From positions 558,001-622,000 of the forward strand of contig PHSQ01000002.1 in NCBI GenBank assembly GCA_002862095.1: DNA of 64,000 nt, written 5' to 3'. The notes beneath the pieces were generated by a model, which saw only the letters and a program-made list of their open reading frames with translations, had not been told where the DNA came from and did not search any database. This DNA is from Methylocystis sp. KS32. Lineage in GTDB: Bacteria > Pseudomonadota > Alphaproteobacteria > Rhizobiales > Beijerinckiaceae. This document shows positions 45,629-54,183 of the stretch, piece by piece; position 1 is the stretch's first letter; each line of letters opens with the position of its first letter. A program made the translations under genes and the position numbers.

Positions 45629-46785
45629 ACCCGTCAAAGCAGGCGCACAAGAGGTTTCGCGCCGCGCTGCAGAGGCTCGCCGCGATCTTCCTCAAGGAGT
45701 TTTTGCAGCTGCGCCGCGATCGCGGCACCATGGCGATGATCGTTTTCATTCCGCTGATGCAGCTCATGCTGTTCGGCTATGCGATCAACACCGATCCCAA
45801 GCATCTGCCGACCGCCCTTCTCGTGCAGGACGATGGACCGCTCGCGCGCAGCGTCGTGGCGGCGCTGCGTATGACCGATTATTTCGCCATCGAACGCGCG
45901 GCCAAAAGCGAGGAAGACGCCGACCGCATGATCCGCTCCAACGAGGTGCAGTTCATCATCGAAATCCCACCCGACTTCGAGCGGCGGCTAGTGCATGGCG
46001 ACAAGCCGGCGATTCTGCTCGTCGCGGACGCCACCGACCCTACCGCGACGGTCGGCGCCGTCGCGGGCGCCAATGGCGCGATGGCGGGCGCGCTGGAGCG
46101 CGAACTCACCGGCCCGCTGGCCCGGCTCGCGCAGGGCGCGGCGCCCTTCGAATTGCGCGTGCAGGCGCGTTACAATCCTGCCGCGGAAGCACGGCGCAAT
46201 ATCGTTCCGGGTCTGATCGGCACGATCCTGACCATGACGATGCTGATCTACACCAGCCTTTCGGTGACGAAGGAAATCGAGCGCGGCACGATGGAGACGC
46301 TGCTCGCCATGCCGGTGCGGCCGGTGGAGATCATGCTCGGCAAAATCCTGCCCTATGTCGCGGTGGGCGCCGTGCAGATGACGATCATTCTGCTCGTCGC
46401 CACGCTGTTTTTTCATGTGCCGATCGTCGGCTCGCTGGCAACCTTGATTCCGCTGACGCTGCTGTTCATCGTCGCCAACCTCTCCGTCGGATATACGTTT
46501 TCGACCCTCGCCAGCAACCAGATGCAGGCGTTTCAACTGTCCTTCATATATTTCCTGCCCAGCATGTTGCTCTCGGGTTTTCTGTTTCCCTTCCGCGGGA
46601 TGCCGAACTGGGCGCAAGATCTCGGTTCGATTCTGCCACTGACCCATTATCTGCGCATCGTGCGCTCGGTGATGCTGAAGGGCTCGGGTTTTTCCGATCT
46701 CTCGATGGATACCGGCGCGCTCGCCCTCTTCACTCTCGCGGCGATGTATGTCGCCGTCACGCGCTTCCGCCAGACCCTCGACTGA
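45625..46785 (+). CDS. ABC-2 type exporter permease (YbhS/YbhR-like)
   Basis: The product has 386 residues. One N-terminal membrane helix (GTMAMIVFIPLMQLMLFGYA) is followed by a large periplasmic loop (about residues 55-190) and five membrane helices in the C-terminal half, including the ABC-2 signature IERGTMETLLAMPVRPVEIMLGKI. The final LPLTHYLRIVRSVMLKG motif is typical. Only one permease gene is present, so it probably homodimerises. It forms the pore of the exporter encoded with the two preceding genes. Confidence 0.92.
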   Translation: MNPSKQAHKRFRAALQRLAAIFLKEFLQLRRDRGTMAMIVFIPLMQLMLFGYAINTDPKHLPTALLVQDDGPLARSVVAALRMTDYFAIERAAKSEEDADRMIRSNEVQFIIEIPPDFERRLVHGDKPAILLVADATDPTATVGAVAGANGAMAGALERELTGPLARLAQGAAPFELRVQARYNPAAEARRNIVPGLIGTILTMTMLIYTSLSVTKEIERGTMETLLAMPVRPVEIMLGKILPYVAVGAVQMTIILLVATLFFHVPIVGSLATLIPLTLLFIVANLSVGYTFSTLASNQMQAFQLSFIYFLPSMLLSGFLFPFRGMPNWAQDLGSILPLTHYLRIVRSVMLKGSGFSDLSMDTGALALFTLAAMYVAVTRFRQTLD

Positions 46786-46867
46786 CCGGCCTCATTGTTG
46801 ACTTGAGAAAACTCCGCGGACTACCATTTGTGCAGAGTTGGGATCGCCGGCTCCAAGGAGCGGTCGA

Positions 46868-47050
46868 ATGGAGAAACGCAGCTTCAATCTCTGGCTTGCG
46901 GCCATCGTCGGGCTGTTCGCCTGCTATTATCTCTGGTCCTTCTTCGTCTCCAGCCGCTATCAGGCCTTATGCAACATGACTTATTGGTTCGCGACGCCGG
47001 CGCAGATCGAGAGCTGCAAGGAGTTCAAGACGGAACTGGACAATAAATGA
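46868..47050 (+). CDS. Small single-span membrane protein, unknown function
   Basis: The product has 60 residues: MEKRSFNLW, a hydrophobic helix (AAIVGLFACYYLWSFFVSSR), then a short hydrophilic end with two cysteines (ALCNMTYWFA, ESCKEF). AAGGAG lies eight bases before ATG 46868, which makes translation likely. It is on the same strand as the exporter operon, 82 bases downstream, and may be its accessory protein or belong with the next gene. I know no family for it. Confidence 0.6.
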   Translation: MEKRSFNLWLAAIVGLFACYYLWSFFVSSRYQALCNMTYWFATPAQIESCKEFKTELDNK

Positions 47051-47081
47051 CGCGCCGACGGCGGAAGGGAGACGACGCCGA

Positions 47082-47513
47082 ATGAGAAAGATCGCCAGCC
47101 TGCCGGTCGCGGTTCTGTTTATTCTCGGGCGCCCCGCGCTCGCCGAGGAAATCCACCTCGACTGCGCCCGCGCCAATCAGACCGTCATGGTCGACGTCGA
47201 CACCGACCGGCGCTTTCTGCAAATGATGTGGGGACAGGGCGTCGCCGAGGAATATCAAAACGGCGAGTCCTATATCTCCGGCCCCGATTCCTTCGGCGAA
47301 AAGCAGAAGGTGACTTATGTGCTCTCGGTCGACAATGGCGTCGTTACTTTCGGCCAGGACCGCGCCTGTCTGGAGAGCGGAACCAAACACCCTTGCGTGG
47401 ATCAGAAATCGCGCAACACGCTGGACGTCAAAAAGAGCGAGTTGAGATATGACGACGGCGACGAGATCGCCATCCTCCATTGCGCGCCCGCCCCTCCGGG
47501 CCGGCGGTTTTGA
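47082..47513 (+). CDS. Exported protein of unknown function
   Basis: The product has 143 residues with a signal peptide (SLPVAVLFILGRPALA). The mature part has four cysteines (LDCARA, RACLES, HPCVDQ, LHCAPA) and a beta-rich appearance. It lies 31 bases after the small membrane-protein gene and is probably co-transcribed with it. No recognised family or catalytic motif. It is presumably periplasmic. Confidence 0.65.
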   Translation: MRKIASLPVAVLFILGRPALAEEIHLDCARANQTVMVDVDTDRRFLQMMWGQGVAEEYQNGESYISGPDSFGEKQKVTYVLSVDNGVVTFGQDRACLESGTKHPCVDQKSRNTLDVKKSELRYDDGDEIAILHCAPAPPGRRF

Positions 47514-47531
47514 GCCAGGCGCACAAAAGAA

Positions 47532-47553
47532 AGCGCGGCGTCGCCGCCGCGCT
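47532..47553 (+). terminator. Hairpin between convergent genes, weak terminator candidate
   Basis: AGCGCGGCG pairs with CGCCGCGCT around a TCGC loop. No T-run follows on either strand, so intrinsic termination is uncertain. Confidence 0.4.
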
Positions 47554-47590
47554 CCCAAGGATGTAGCGGGGCGGTCGAGCCGCCCGCCGA

Positions 47591-49345
47591 TCAATCCCTT
47601 CTCATGTGGGGAGCCTGGAAGCCCGGCAGCGCCTGGGCGCCTTCGATCTGCACCGCCTGCAAATCATTGGGGTTCAGTCCCAGGGACTGCAGGATGGTCG
47701 GAGCCACCTGCATGGTTTCGACCGGGCTGGTCACGATCGCGGGCGACAGGCTCGGATTCGACACCAGCATCATGACATTGGTGTCGTCATGAGCAAAGCC
47801 GCCATGCTCGGCCTGCTTTTTGCTGCTGCCGGAGTAGGTGACGCCGATATTCGGGGTGACGATGATGTCCGGCGTGCGCGGATCGCCCTGAGGCGGCAGG
47901 CCCGGCGCGTTGAACATCTGCGTGATGCCCGGACCCGAGAAGATCTGGCCGATTCCCGCGATATTGTTCGACGCCGGAGATGACGTCTCGAGCATCGTCA
48001 CGGCGTTAGCGGTGGTGCAGTTGCTATTGAGCCAGATCAGCGAAACGTCGTCCTCGGTCGGGCCGATGCCGGTCGGATTCGACGGCGCCTCCGAATAGGG
48101 CAGACAGCCGTTGTTATCCAGAATGGTGGCGGGCGACGTCGTGACGACGCTCGTCGACGTCATCGGCGTGTAGCGGCTGGGGTCGACTGGGCTCTGACCA
48201 TGCTTCGCGGTGATGACGATCAGAGTCGAATCGAAGAGCCCCCTCGCCTTCAGCTGCGAAACCATCTGGCCGATCGCTCCGTCCACGAACTGGATTTCGC
48301 TGAGCAGCACTTGCGAAGGCGTGCCCACGCTGTCCAGATAGCCGCCCTTGGTGACCGGGTTGGTCCATTTCTCGATGAGCTTCTGACCGACGCTAACCGC
48401 CTGGAAATTCATGCCGAACAGGTTCGGCGTGGGCGCCCGGCGGGAGCCGTTGTGCGTCTTGCCGGCGATCTCGTTGAGGATCGCATTGACCTTCAGCTGA
48501 TCATAGCAGGCAATGTCCTTGAAGCTGTCGCTATAGGCGGAGATTCCATTGGCCGCGGTAGGCAAATCAAGCTGGCTGCAGTCGATGTTGCCGGCTTTCA
48601 CGCCCGGAAGATTGACGGGCGTCGAATTGATCTCGGGCGAATAATAGTCGTCGACATTCGTGCCATCGCCGGGACCGTTGACCGCGGAATAGGCGGGATG
48701 CTTGTCGCTCCAGGCGGTATAGCCGCCGGCCGCGTGAACGACGCCGAAAATCGTGTTGGTGCGCACGAAATTCCACGGATAGACCGGGGCGCAGTTGTTG
48801 GCCGGGTCGCGAATGAGCCTGGTCGGATCGATCGAGGCGACGCCGCCGTCCGCCCCATTCGGCGCGCCGCCATTGAGCATCGTCTGATCGACGTCGATGC
48901 CTTCCTCATATTCGGTCCGGGTGCCGGTCGGCGCCTGGCGGGGGGTGCAGGAGCCGGCCGCGACGCCATTGCCGGTCGTCTTGGCCGGCGGTTGCAGGGA
49001 GCGGTCGTAAGAGACGTCGTAAAAGGCGCCCACGGTGCGTGGCGAGCCGCCGGTCACGATCGCCATCAGACCCGGGAAGGAGTCGGAGGGCTTGGAGGTC
49101 GAAGCGTCGAGATAACTGACGCCGGTGTTCTTGAGCGCGGCGAGGGTCGGGCAGTAGGGCTGGCCGTTGTTCACGCCAGGCACGCCGCTGGCGCAATTGA
49201 TGAAATCAAGCGAATGCATGCCGTCGATGCTGATCAGCAGCACATGCCTCATGCCGCCGTGGCGTTCTTCCGCGGCGAGAACGGAGCTGGCGCTAGTGTA
49301 AGCGAAGGCCGCGGCCATAACAGATGAAAGCAGACGTTTTTTCAT
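47591..49345 (-). CDS. Exported alkaline-phosphatase-superfamily phosphodiesterase/phosphatase
   Basis: The 584-residue protein has a signal peptide ending near SVLAAEER. The first metal Asp is in LLISIDGMHSLDF. The likely nucleophile lies in SKPSDSFPGLMAIVTGG, where nucleotide pyrophosphatase types usually have Thr and Ser appears here. Further metal ligands sit in HPAYSAVNG, VITAKHGQSPVDPSR and AEHGGFAHDD. It would cleave phosphate esters or diesters in the periplasm. The ATG is preceded by AAAGGGAGATC. The 250-base upstream region is unusually AT-rich; I see no clear Pho box. The physiological substrate is unknown. Confidence 0.82.
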   Translation of the reverse strand: MKKRLLSSVMAAAFAYTSASSVLAAEERHGGMRHVLLISIDGMHSLDFINCASGVPGVNNGQPYCPTLAALKNTGVSYLDASTSKPSDSFPGLMAIVTGGSPRTVGAFYDVSYDRSLQPPAKTTGNGVAAGSCTPRQAPTGTRTEYEEGIDVDQTMLNGGAPNGADGGVASIDPTRLIRDPANNCAPVYPWNFVRTNTIFGVVHAAGGYTAWSDKHPAYSAVNGPGDGTNVDDYYSPEINSTPVNLPGVKAGNIDCSQLDLPTAANGISAYSDSFKDIACYDQLKVNAILNEIAGKTHNGSRRAPTPNLFGMNFQAVSVGQKLIEKWTNPVTKGGYLDSVGTPSQVLLSEIQFVDGAIGQMVSQLKARGLFDSTLIVITAKHGQSPVDPSRYTPMTSTSVVTTSPATILDNNGCLPYSEAPSNPTGIGPTEDDVSLIWLNSNCTTANAVTMLETSSPASNNIAGIGQIFSGPGITQMFNAPGLPPQGDPRTPDIIVTPNIGVTYSGSSKKQAEHGGFAHDDTNVMMLVSNPSLSPAIVTSPVETMQVAPTILQSLGLNPNDLQAVQIEGAQALPGFQAPHMRRD

Positions 49346-49600
49346 AACAGGCGATCTCCCTTTTGACAGTGAAGTCGCCGGCCGTATCTCATCTGCATAT
49401 TACAATAGCGTGACGAATAAATGTATTTTCAAATAACACATGCAATTAACCAAATATAACAACAACTTTCGTCCCAACAAAGCAAACAAACTGGAACATA
49501 AATTGAAAAGATATTTCCAAAAAAATCTCCATTATTGCTTTGTTACAGCGTGCGTTCGGTCGAATCGGGATTGAAAACCTTTTAAATCTATTTGATTGAA

Positions 49601-50137
49601 TCAGCTGTTCGCATCCTCATGCGAGACGGGGGCGGGCGCATGAGCTGCGTGCCCGGAGAGGCGTTCGCCCAGCGCAAATGCGACCGTCGAGACGACGAAG
49701 GTCAGATGGATGCCCATGTAAAAATAGAGGTCTCGGTCGCCGGTTTCGGGAACATCCATGAAGGCTTCCAGCAATTTGATCGCGGAGATGGCGACGATGG
49801 TCGACAGCAGTTTGAGCTTTAGTTGCGAGAAGTCGATATTGCCCATCCACTCCGGCCAGCCGGCGTAATCATCCTTTGAAACGCGCGAAACGAAATTCTC
49901 ATAGAGGGAAATCGTGACAATCACGACCAGCGCCCCGGTGAGCGTGACGTCGATGAGGTTCAATACTTCGAGCGTCACGTGATCGCTCTCGTCCTTCGCC
50001 AACAGGAGGACGAGCGCATAGGTTTTCTTGCCCGCCTTCACCATCAGCGCGGCGAGGCCGACTGTCATCATGACGAGGAGGGGCGCGAGCAGCCACCGTG
50101 ACAGTAGGAGATAATATTCGAACAGGCGCTTGAGCAT
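49601..50137 (-). CDS. YqhA/UPF0114 family membrane protein
   Basis: The product has 178 residues with four predicted helices (LLLSRWLLAPLLVMMTVGLA, LIDVTLTGALVVIVTISLYE, STIVAISAIKLLEAF, GIHLTFVVSTVAFALGERL). FVSRV-x-x-DDYAGWPEWMGNIDFSQLKLKL is the family hallmark. Function is not established for this widespread inner-membrane family. The ATG start at 50137 is standard. It stands alone, with a repeat array upstream. Confidence 0.9.
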   Translation of the reverse strand: MLKRLFEYYLLLSRWLLAPLLVMMTVGLAALMVKAGKKTYALVLLLAKDESDHVTLEVLNLIDVTLTGALVVIVTISLYENFVSRVSKDDYAGWPEWMGNIDFSQLKLKLLSTIVAISAIKLLEAFMDVPETGDRDLYFYMGIHLTFVVSTVAFALGERLSGHAAHAPAPVSHEDANS

Positions 50138-50198
50138 CGGTCGGCGGCTTTGGTTGAGGTGAGCATTGAAACTGTCTGGCGCGCGAGAGCTTACCCTA

Positions 50199-50266
50199 GA
50201 GTAAAATCCGAAAAGGTTGATAGACTTTTTCGATCAGATTTTGCTCCAGCTTTTTGAATCTGGAAC
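50199..50266 (+). repeat. Repeat B, first half, split from 51067-51113 by repeat A
   Basis: It carries the first hairpin and CCAGCTTTTTGAATCTGG. The continuation GCGATTTCTTATCGATCAGACG with the second hairpin resumes at 51067 after 800 bases of repeat-A array. Confidence 0.85.
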
Positions 50267-50279
50267 GGTAAAGGGCGAC

Positions 50280-51063
50280 GTCATTGCGAGCGCAGCGAAG
50301 CAATCCAGAGCCGCGCCAGCCCCCTGGATTGCCGCCCGTCATTGCGAGCGGAGCGAAGCAATCCAGAGTCGCGCCAGCCCCCCTGGATTGCTTCGTCGCT
50401 GCGCTCCTCGCAATGACGGCGTTGGCCACTCCCCTGGGTTGCAGCCCGTCATTGCGAGCGCAGCGAAGCAATCCAGAGCCGCGCCAGCCCCCTGGATTGC
50501 CGCCCGTCATTGCGAGCGGAGCGAAGCAATCCAGAGTCGCGCCAGCCCCCCTGGATTGCTTCGTCGCTGCGCTCCTCGCAATGACGGCGTTGGCCACTCC
50601 CCTGGGTTGCAGCCCGTCATTGCGAGCGCAGCGAAGCAATCCAGAGCCGCGCCAGCCCCCTGGATTGCCGCCCGTCATTGCGAGCGGAGCGAAGCAATCC
50701 AGAGTCGCGCCAGCCCCCCTGGATTGCTTCGTCGCTGCGCTCCTCGCAATGACGGCGTTGGCCACTCCCCTGGGTTGCAGCCCGTCATTGCGAGCGCAGC
50801 GAAGCAATCCAGAGCCGCGCCAGCCCCCTGGATTGCCGCCCGTCATTGCGAGCGGAGCGAAGCAATCCAGAGTCGCGCCAGCCCGCTGGATTGCCGCCCG
50901 TCATTGCGAGCGCAGCGAAGCAATCCAGAGTCGCGCCAGCCCCCCTGGATTGCCACGCCTTCGGCTCGCAATGACGGCGTTGGCGCGCGCCTCTGGATTG
51001 CTTCGTCACTTCGTTCCTCGCAATGACGAACCCGCCGCCGGACTCGTTTATGACGCAATAGAA
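50280..51063. repeat. Repeat A tandem array, 168-bp units
   Basis: Units beginning GTCATTGCGAGCGCAGCGAA start at 50280, 50448, 50616 and 50784. The first three are identical to one another as far as I can read; the fourth diverges after about 50880. The array closes with TTTATGACGCAATAGAA, the repeat-A terminal sequence. The left terminal repeat is missing. Long open frames on both strands across it come from the periodicity (168 is a multiple of three) and are not genes. Confidence 0.9.
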
Positions 51064-51066
51064 TCT

Positions 51067-51113
51067 GACGCGATTTCTTATCGATCAGACGATTCCGTCT
51101 GGTCGGAAAGCGC
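51067..51113 (+). repeat. Repeat B, second half of the split copy
   Basis: GCGATTTCTTATCGATCAGACG, the CAGACGATTCCGTCTGGTC hairpin and AAGCGCTAG complete the copy that begins at 50199. Confidence 0.85.
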
Positions 51114-51154
51114 TAGCGTGAACCGGCGAGGAAGGCGGCGCCGAATGCTCGGCG

Positions 51155-52204
51155 TCACGCCACCGTCTTCGAAAAGCCTTCGCGGATTTCGGCTTCCTTG
51201 AGCTTGCGTCCGATGAAAACGAGTTTCGACTGGCGCTTCTCGTCGCTTCGCCACTCGCGTTGCAAATCGCCGTCGAGAATCATGTGTACGCCTTGAAACA
51301 CGAAGCGGCGCGGCTCATCGGCGAAGGCGACGATGCCTTTGCATCGCAGAATGTCCGGCCCCTCGCGCTGCGTGAGGTCGTTGAGCCAGGGCACGAAGCG
51401 CTCGGGATCGACCTCGCCCTCGTGCTGGATCGCGACGGTTTGCATGTCCTCGTCGTGATAGGCCTTCAGCGCCTGGCCATGCTCCCCGTGGTCGTGATGA
51501 TGATGGTCGTGGCCGCAGTCGTGATCATGATGGCCATGATCGTTGTGGTCGTGCTCCTCGACATTGAGGAAATTGGGTTCGATCTCGAGAATTCGGTCGA
51601 GTTCGAAAGCGTTCTGCTCCAGCACCGCCTTTAGGGGCACGTCGGCCTTCACGGCGCGATGCAGCCTCGCATAGGGGTTGAGGCCGCGTATGCGGGCCTC
51701 GACCTCTTCGAGTTCGTCCCCGCTCACGAGATCGGTCTTGTTGAGCACGATCACATCGGCGAAAGCGATCTGATTCTTGGCCTCCGGCGCGTCCTTCAGA
51801 CGGTCGAGCAGCCATTTGGCGTCGGCGAGCGTCACCACGGCGTCGAGCCGCGCGGCGTCCTTCACATCGGCGTCGACGAAAAAGGTCTGCGCCACCGGCG
51901 CGGGATCGGCGAGCCCGGTGGTTTCGACGATGATGGCGTCGAACTTGCCGCGCCGGCGCATCAGCCCCTCGATGATGCGGATGAGATCGCCGCGCACAGT
52001 GCAGCAGATGCAGCCGTTGTTCATCTCGAAGATTTCCTCGTCCGCGCCGACGACGAGGTCATTGTCGATGCCGATCTCGCCAAACTCATTGACGATGACC
52101 GCATAGCGGCGGCCGTGCTGCTCGGTGAGAATGCGGTTCAGCAGCGTGGTCTTTCCGGCGCCGAGATAGCCGGTGATGACGGTGACGGGGATTTTATCGG
52201 TCAA
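51155..52204 (-). CDS. COG0523 (CobW/G3E) GTPase, probable zinc metallochaperone
   Basis: The product has 349 residues. Walker [10 protein letters not shown] (residues 12-20), the metal-binding motif CICC (65-68), [10 protein letters not shown] and base-specifying NKTD are present. A His/Asp-rich linker lies near residues 218-245 ([20 protein letters not shown]), followed by a CobW C-terminal domain. These GTPases deliver zinc or other metals to client proteins when metal is scarce. It lies directly downstream of znuA on the same strand, 222 bases away; the gap holds a remnant of repeat A. A weak Zur-like ATAATATAGCA lies about 30 bases upstream but is not convincing. Zinc is the likely metal from context. 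Confidence 0.85.
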   Translation of the reverse strand: MTDKIPVTVITGYLGAGKTTLLNRILTEQHGRRYAVIVNEFGEIGIDNDLVVGADEEIFEMNNGCICCTVRGDLIRIIEGLMRRRGKFDAIIVETTGLADPAPVAQTFFVDADVKDAARLDAVVTLADAKWLLDRLKDAPEAKNQIAFADVIVLNKTDLVSGDELEEVEARIRGLNPYARLHRAVKADVPLKAVLEQNAFELDRILEIEPNFLNVEEHDHNDHGHHDHDCGHDHHHHDHGEHGQALKAYHDEDMQTVAIQHEGEVDPERFVPWLNDLTQREGPDILRCKGIVAFADEPRRFVFQGVHMILDGDLQREWRSDEKRQSKLVFIGRKLKEAEIREGFSKTVA

Positions 52205-52426
52205 TGTCTGTCTCCAGGAGGGCCGATGGACGGCCGATAATATAGCAACTCACGAGAAAATAAGCATGGCGGCGCGAGATTCGGCTTCCAAATCATTGGC
52301 CCGCGTCCCCGATTTGAGCCAAATCCCATCATTGCGAACAACATGGCGACAAAGCATTCCGAAAGCCGCCTCGGGATTCCTGGATTGCTTCGCCTTTGGC
52401 TCGCAATGACGGCCTCGGCGCGGGCG

Positions 52427-53311
52427 CTATTTTCCGTCCCTCAACGCTTTCGCCAACTCTTCCGCATTATGGCGCATCATGCCGATATAGGTCGAAGCCG
52501 GGCCGCCCGGCTCCGAGAGCGCGTCGGAATAGAGCGTGCCGCCGATTTTGGCGCCGGTCTCGGCCGCGATGCGCTCGGTCAGCCTTGGATCGGAAATGTT
52601 TTCCAGAAAGACCGCCGACACCTTGTTCTGCTTCACGGCGTCGATGATCCTGGCGACGTCGCGGGCGCTCGCCTCGGATTCGGTGGAGACGCCCTGCGGG
52701 GCGATGAACTCCACTCCGTAGCGCGCGGCGAAATAACCGAAGGCGTCGTGGGTGGAGACGACGCGGCGACGGCGGGCGGGAATATCGTGGAAAGTCTTCG
52801 AAATCTCGGCGTCGAGCGCGGCGAGCTTGTTGCGATAAGCCTCGGCGTTGGCCCGAAAGAGCGCGGCGTGGGCAGGATCGGCGGCCACGAGCGCGGCTTC
52901 TATCGCGCCGACATAACGGATCGCGTTATCGACATTCTGCCAGGCGTGTGGGTCCAGCCCCTCCTCGTTCTTGCGAGCCACGACGCTTTCTCCCAGCGTG
53001 ACGATTCTCGCCTTGGTCCCGGAGGCCTTGATGAGCCGTTCGATCCAGCCTTCGAAGCCCAATCCGTTAATGAAAACGAGGCGCGCCCGCGCCAGTTCCC
53101 GGCCGTCCCGCGGCGTCGGCTCATAGACATGGGCGTCGCCGTTGGGACCGACGATGGCGGTGAGCGCGACCGCGCCGCCGCCGACTTCCCCGACAAAATC
53201 CCCGATGATGGAAAAGCTCGCGACGACCGGAATCGGCGCCTCGCCGGCGAAGGCGCGGCTAAAGGGGGCGAGAGCGGCGGCGGCGATCAAGGCGCGACGA
53301 TTGAGCTTCAT
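52427..53311 (-). CDS. znuA: Zinc/manganese ABC transporter substrate-binding protein
   Basis: The product has 294 residues starting at ATG 53311. A signal peptide with a twin-Arg-like start (KLNRRALIAAAALAPFSRAFA) is followed by two Rossmann-like lobes with metal ligands His (GDAHVYEPTP), His (DPHAWQNVDN), His (VSTHDAFGYFA) and Asp or Glu in ENISDPRLTE. The long His-rich loop of some ZnuA proteins is absent, so manganese specificity cannot be excluded from the protein alone. The Zur-type promoter of the operon argues for zinc. It lies two bases after the permease gene. Confidence 0.88.
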   Translation of the reverse strand: MKLNRRALIAAAALAPFSRAFAGEAPIPVVASFSIIGDFVGEVGGGAVALTAIVGPNGDAHVYEPTPRDGRELARARLVFINGLGFEGWIERLIKASGTKARIVTLGESVVARKNEEGLDPHAWQNVDNAIRYVGAIEAALVAADPAHAALFRANAEAYRNKLAALDAEISKTFHDIPARRRRVVSTHDAFGYFAARYGVEFIAPQGVSTESEASARDVARIIDAVKQNKVSAVFLENISDPRLTERIAAETGAKIGGTLYSDALSEPGGPASTYIGMMRHNAEELAKALRDGK

Positions 53312-53313
53312 GC

Positions 53314-54183
53314 TCACCCCTTGAGATGACGGTGCGGCTGGCGCAGTCGCATCAAACCGCCAGTACGGCCGAAGGCCAGGGAAAAGAAATAGATCACGCC
53401 AGCCGCGAGAATGATCGCGGGGCCGGCGGGAGCGCCCGAGCTGAAGGAAAAGACCAGCCCCGCGTAGCTCGCGAGCGCGCCGAGCGCGGCCGCGAGCGGC
53501 AGAGTGACGGAGAGATCGCGCGTCCATAGTCTCGCGGCGGCGGCGGGCAGCATGATGATCCCCACCGCCATGAGCGTGCCGAGCGCATGGAAGCCCGCGA
53601 CCAGGTTGAGCACGACGAGAGAGAGAAACAGAAAGGGAATCGCCTCTCCCAACGGGCTCGCGCAGCGCAGGAATAGCGGATCGAGCGTGTCGAGCGCCAG
53701 CGCCCGGAAAAAGATCGCGAGCGCGAACAGCGTCAGCGTCGCAACCCCCGCCAGCAGCAACATCGCCCCGTCGTCGAGGGCGAGCGCCGAGCCGAACAGC
53801 ACATGGAGCAGGTCGACATTGGAACCCTTCATCGAGACCAGGGTCACGCCGAGCGCTAGGGAAACGAGATAAAAAGCCGCAAGCGAGGCGTCCTCGCGCA
53901 GCGCGGTGAAGCGCGCCGCCGCGCCCGCCGCCAGCGCCACCAGCAATCCCGCGGCGAGGCCGCCGATGGTCATCGCCGGCAGCGAAAGTCCGGCGACGAG
54001 ATAGCCCAGCGCCGCGCCCGGCAGGATGGCGTGGGAAAGCGCGTCGCCCGCGAGCGACATGCGCCGCAGCACGAGAAAAACGCCAAGCGGCGCGCCGGAA
54101 ATGGCGAGCGCGATCGAACCCACCAGCGCGCGGCGCATGAAGGCGTAATCGAGAAAGGGCGAAAGCAGGAGATCAGCCAGCAT
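53314..54183 (-). CDS. znuB: Zinc ABC transporter permease
   Basis: The 289-residue, roughly eight-helix inner-membrane protein belongs to the ABC-3 family. PFLDYAFMRRALVGSIALAI, GAPLGVFLVLRRMSLAGDAL and SHAILPGAALGYL are the conserved N-terminal block; HALGTLMAVGIIMLPAAAARL is the C-terminal block. It overlaps the ATPase gene by 11 bases and is followed by znuA after two bases, as in a single operon. It transports the metal delivered by ZnuA. Confidence 0.92.
   Translation of the reverse strand: MLADLLLSPFLDYAFMRRALVGSIALAISGAPLGVFLVLRRMSLAGDALSHAILPGAALGYLVAGLSLPAMTIGGLAAGLLVALAAGAAARFTALREDASLAAFYLVSLALGVTLVSMKGSNVDLLHVLFGSALALDDGAMLLLAGVATLTLFALAIFFRALALDTLDPLFLRCASPLGEAIPFLFLSLVVLNLVAGFHALGTLMAVGIIMLPAAAARLWTRDLSVTLPLAAALGALASYAGLVFSFSSGAPAGPAIILAAGVIYFFSLAFGRTGGLMRLRQPHRHLKG

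Noticed and set aside
47532..47553. Strong rho-independent terminator
   Set aside because: Good stem but no T-run on either side; reported only as a weak candidate.
50280..50974. Possible CRISPR array
   Set aside because: The units are identical along their whole length with no unique spacers, the period is 168 bp, and no cas gene is present.
50196..51201. Long open reading frames on both strands through the repeat array (up to about 300 codons)
   Set aside because: They consist only of the 168-bp repeat-A period, which is a multiple of three; the same peptide recurs, and there is no start signal or family resemblance.
52205..52240. A second Zur box before the COG0523 gene (ATAATATAGCA)
   Set aside because: It matches the operon's Zur box at too few positions and lacks the palindrome arms; kept only as a weak hint in the gene entry.
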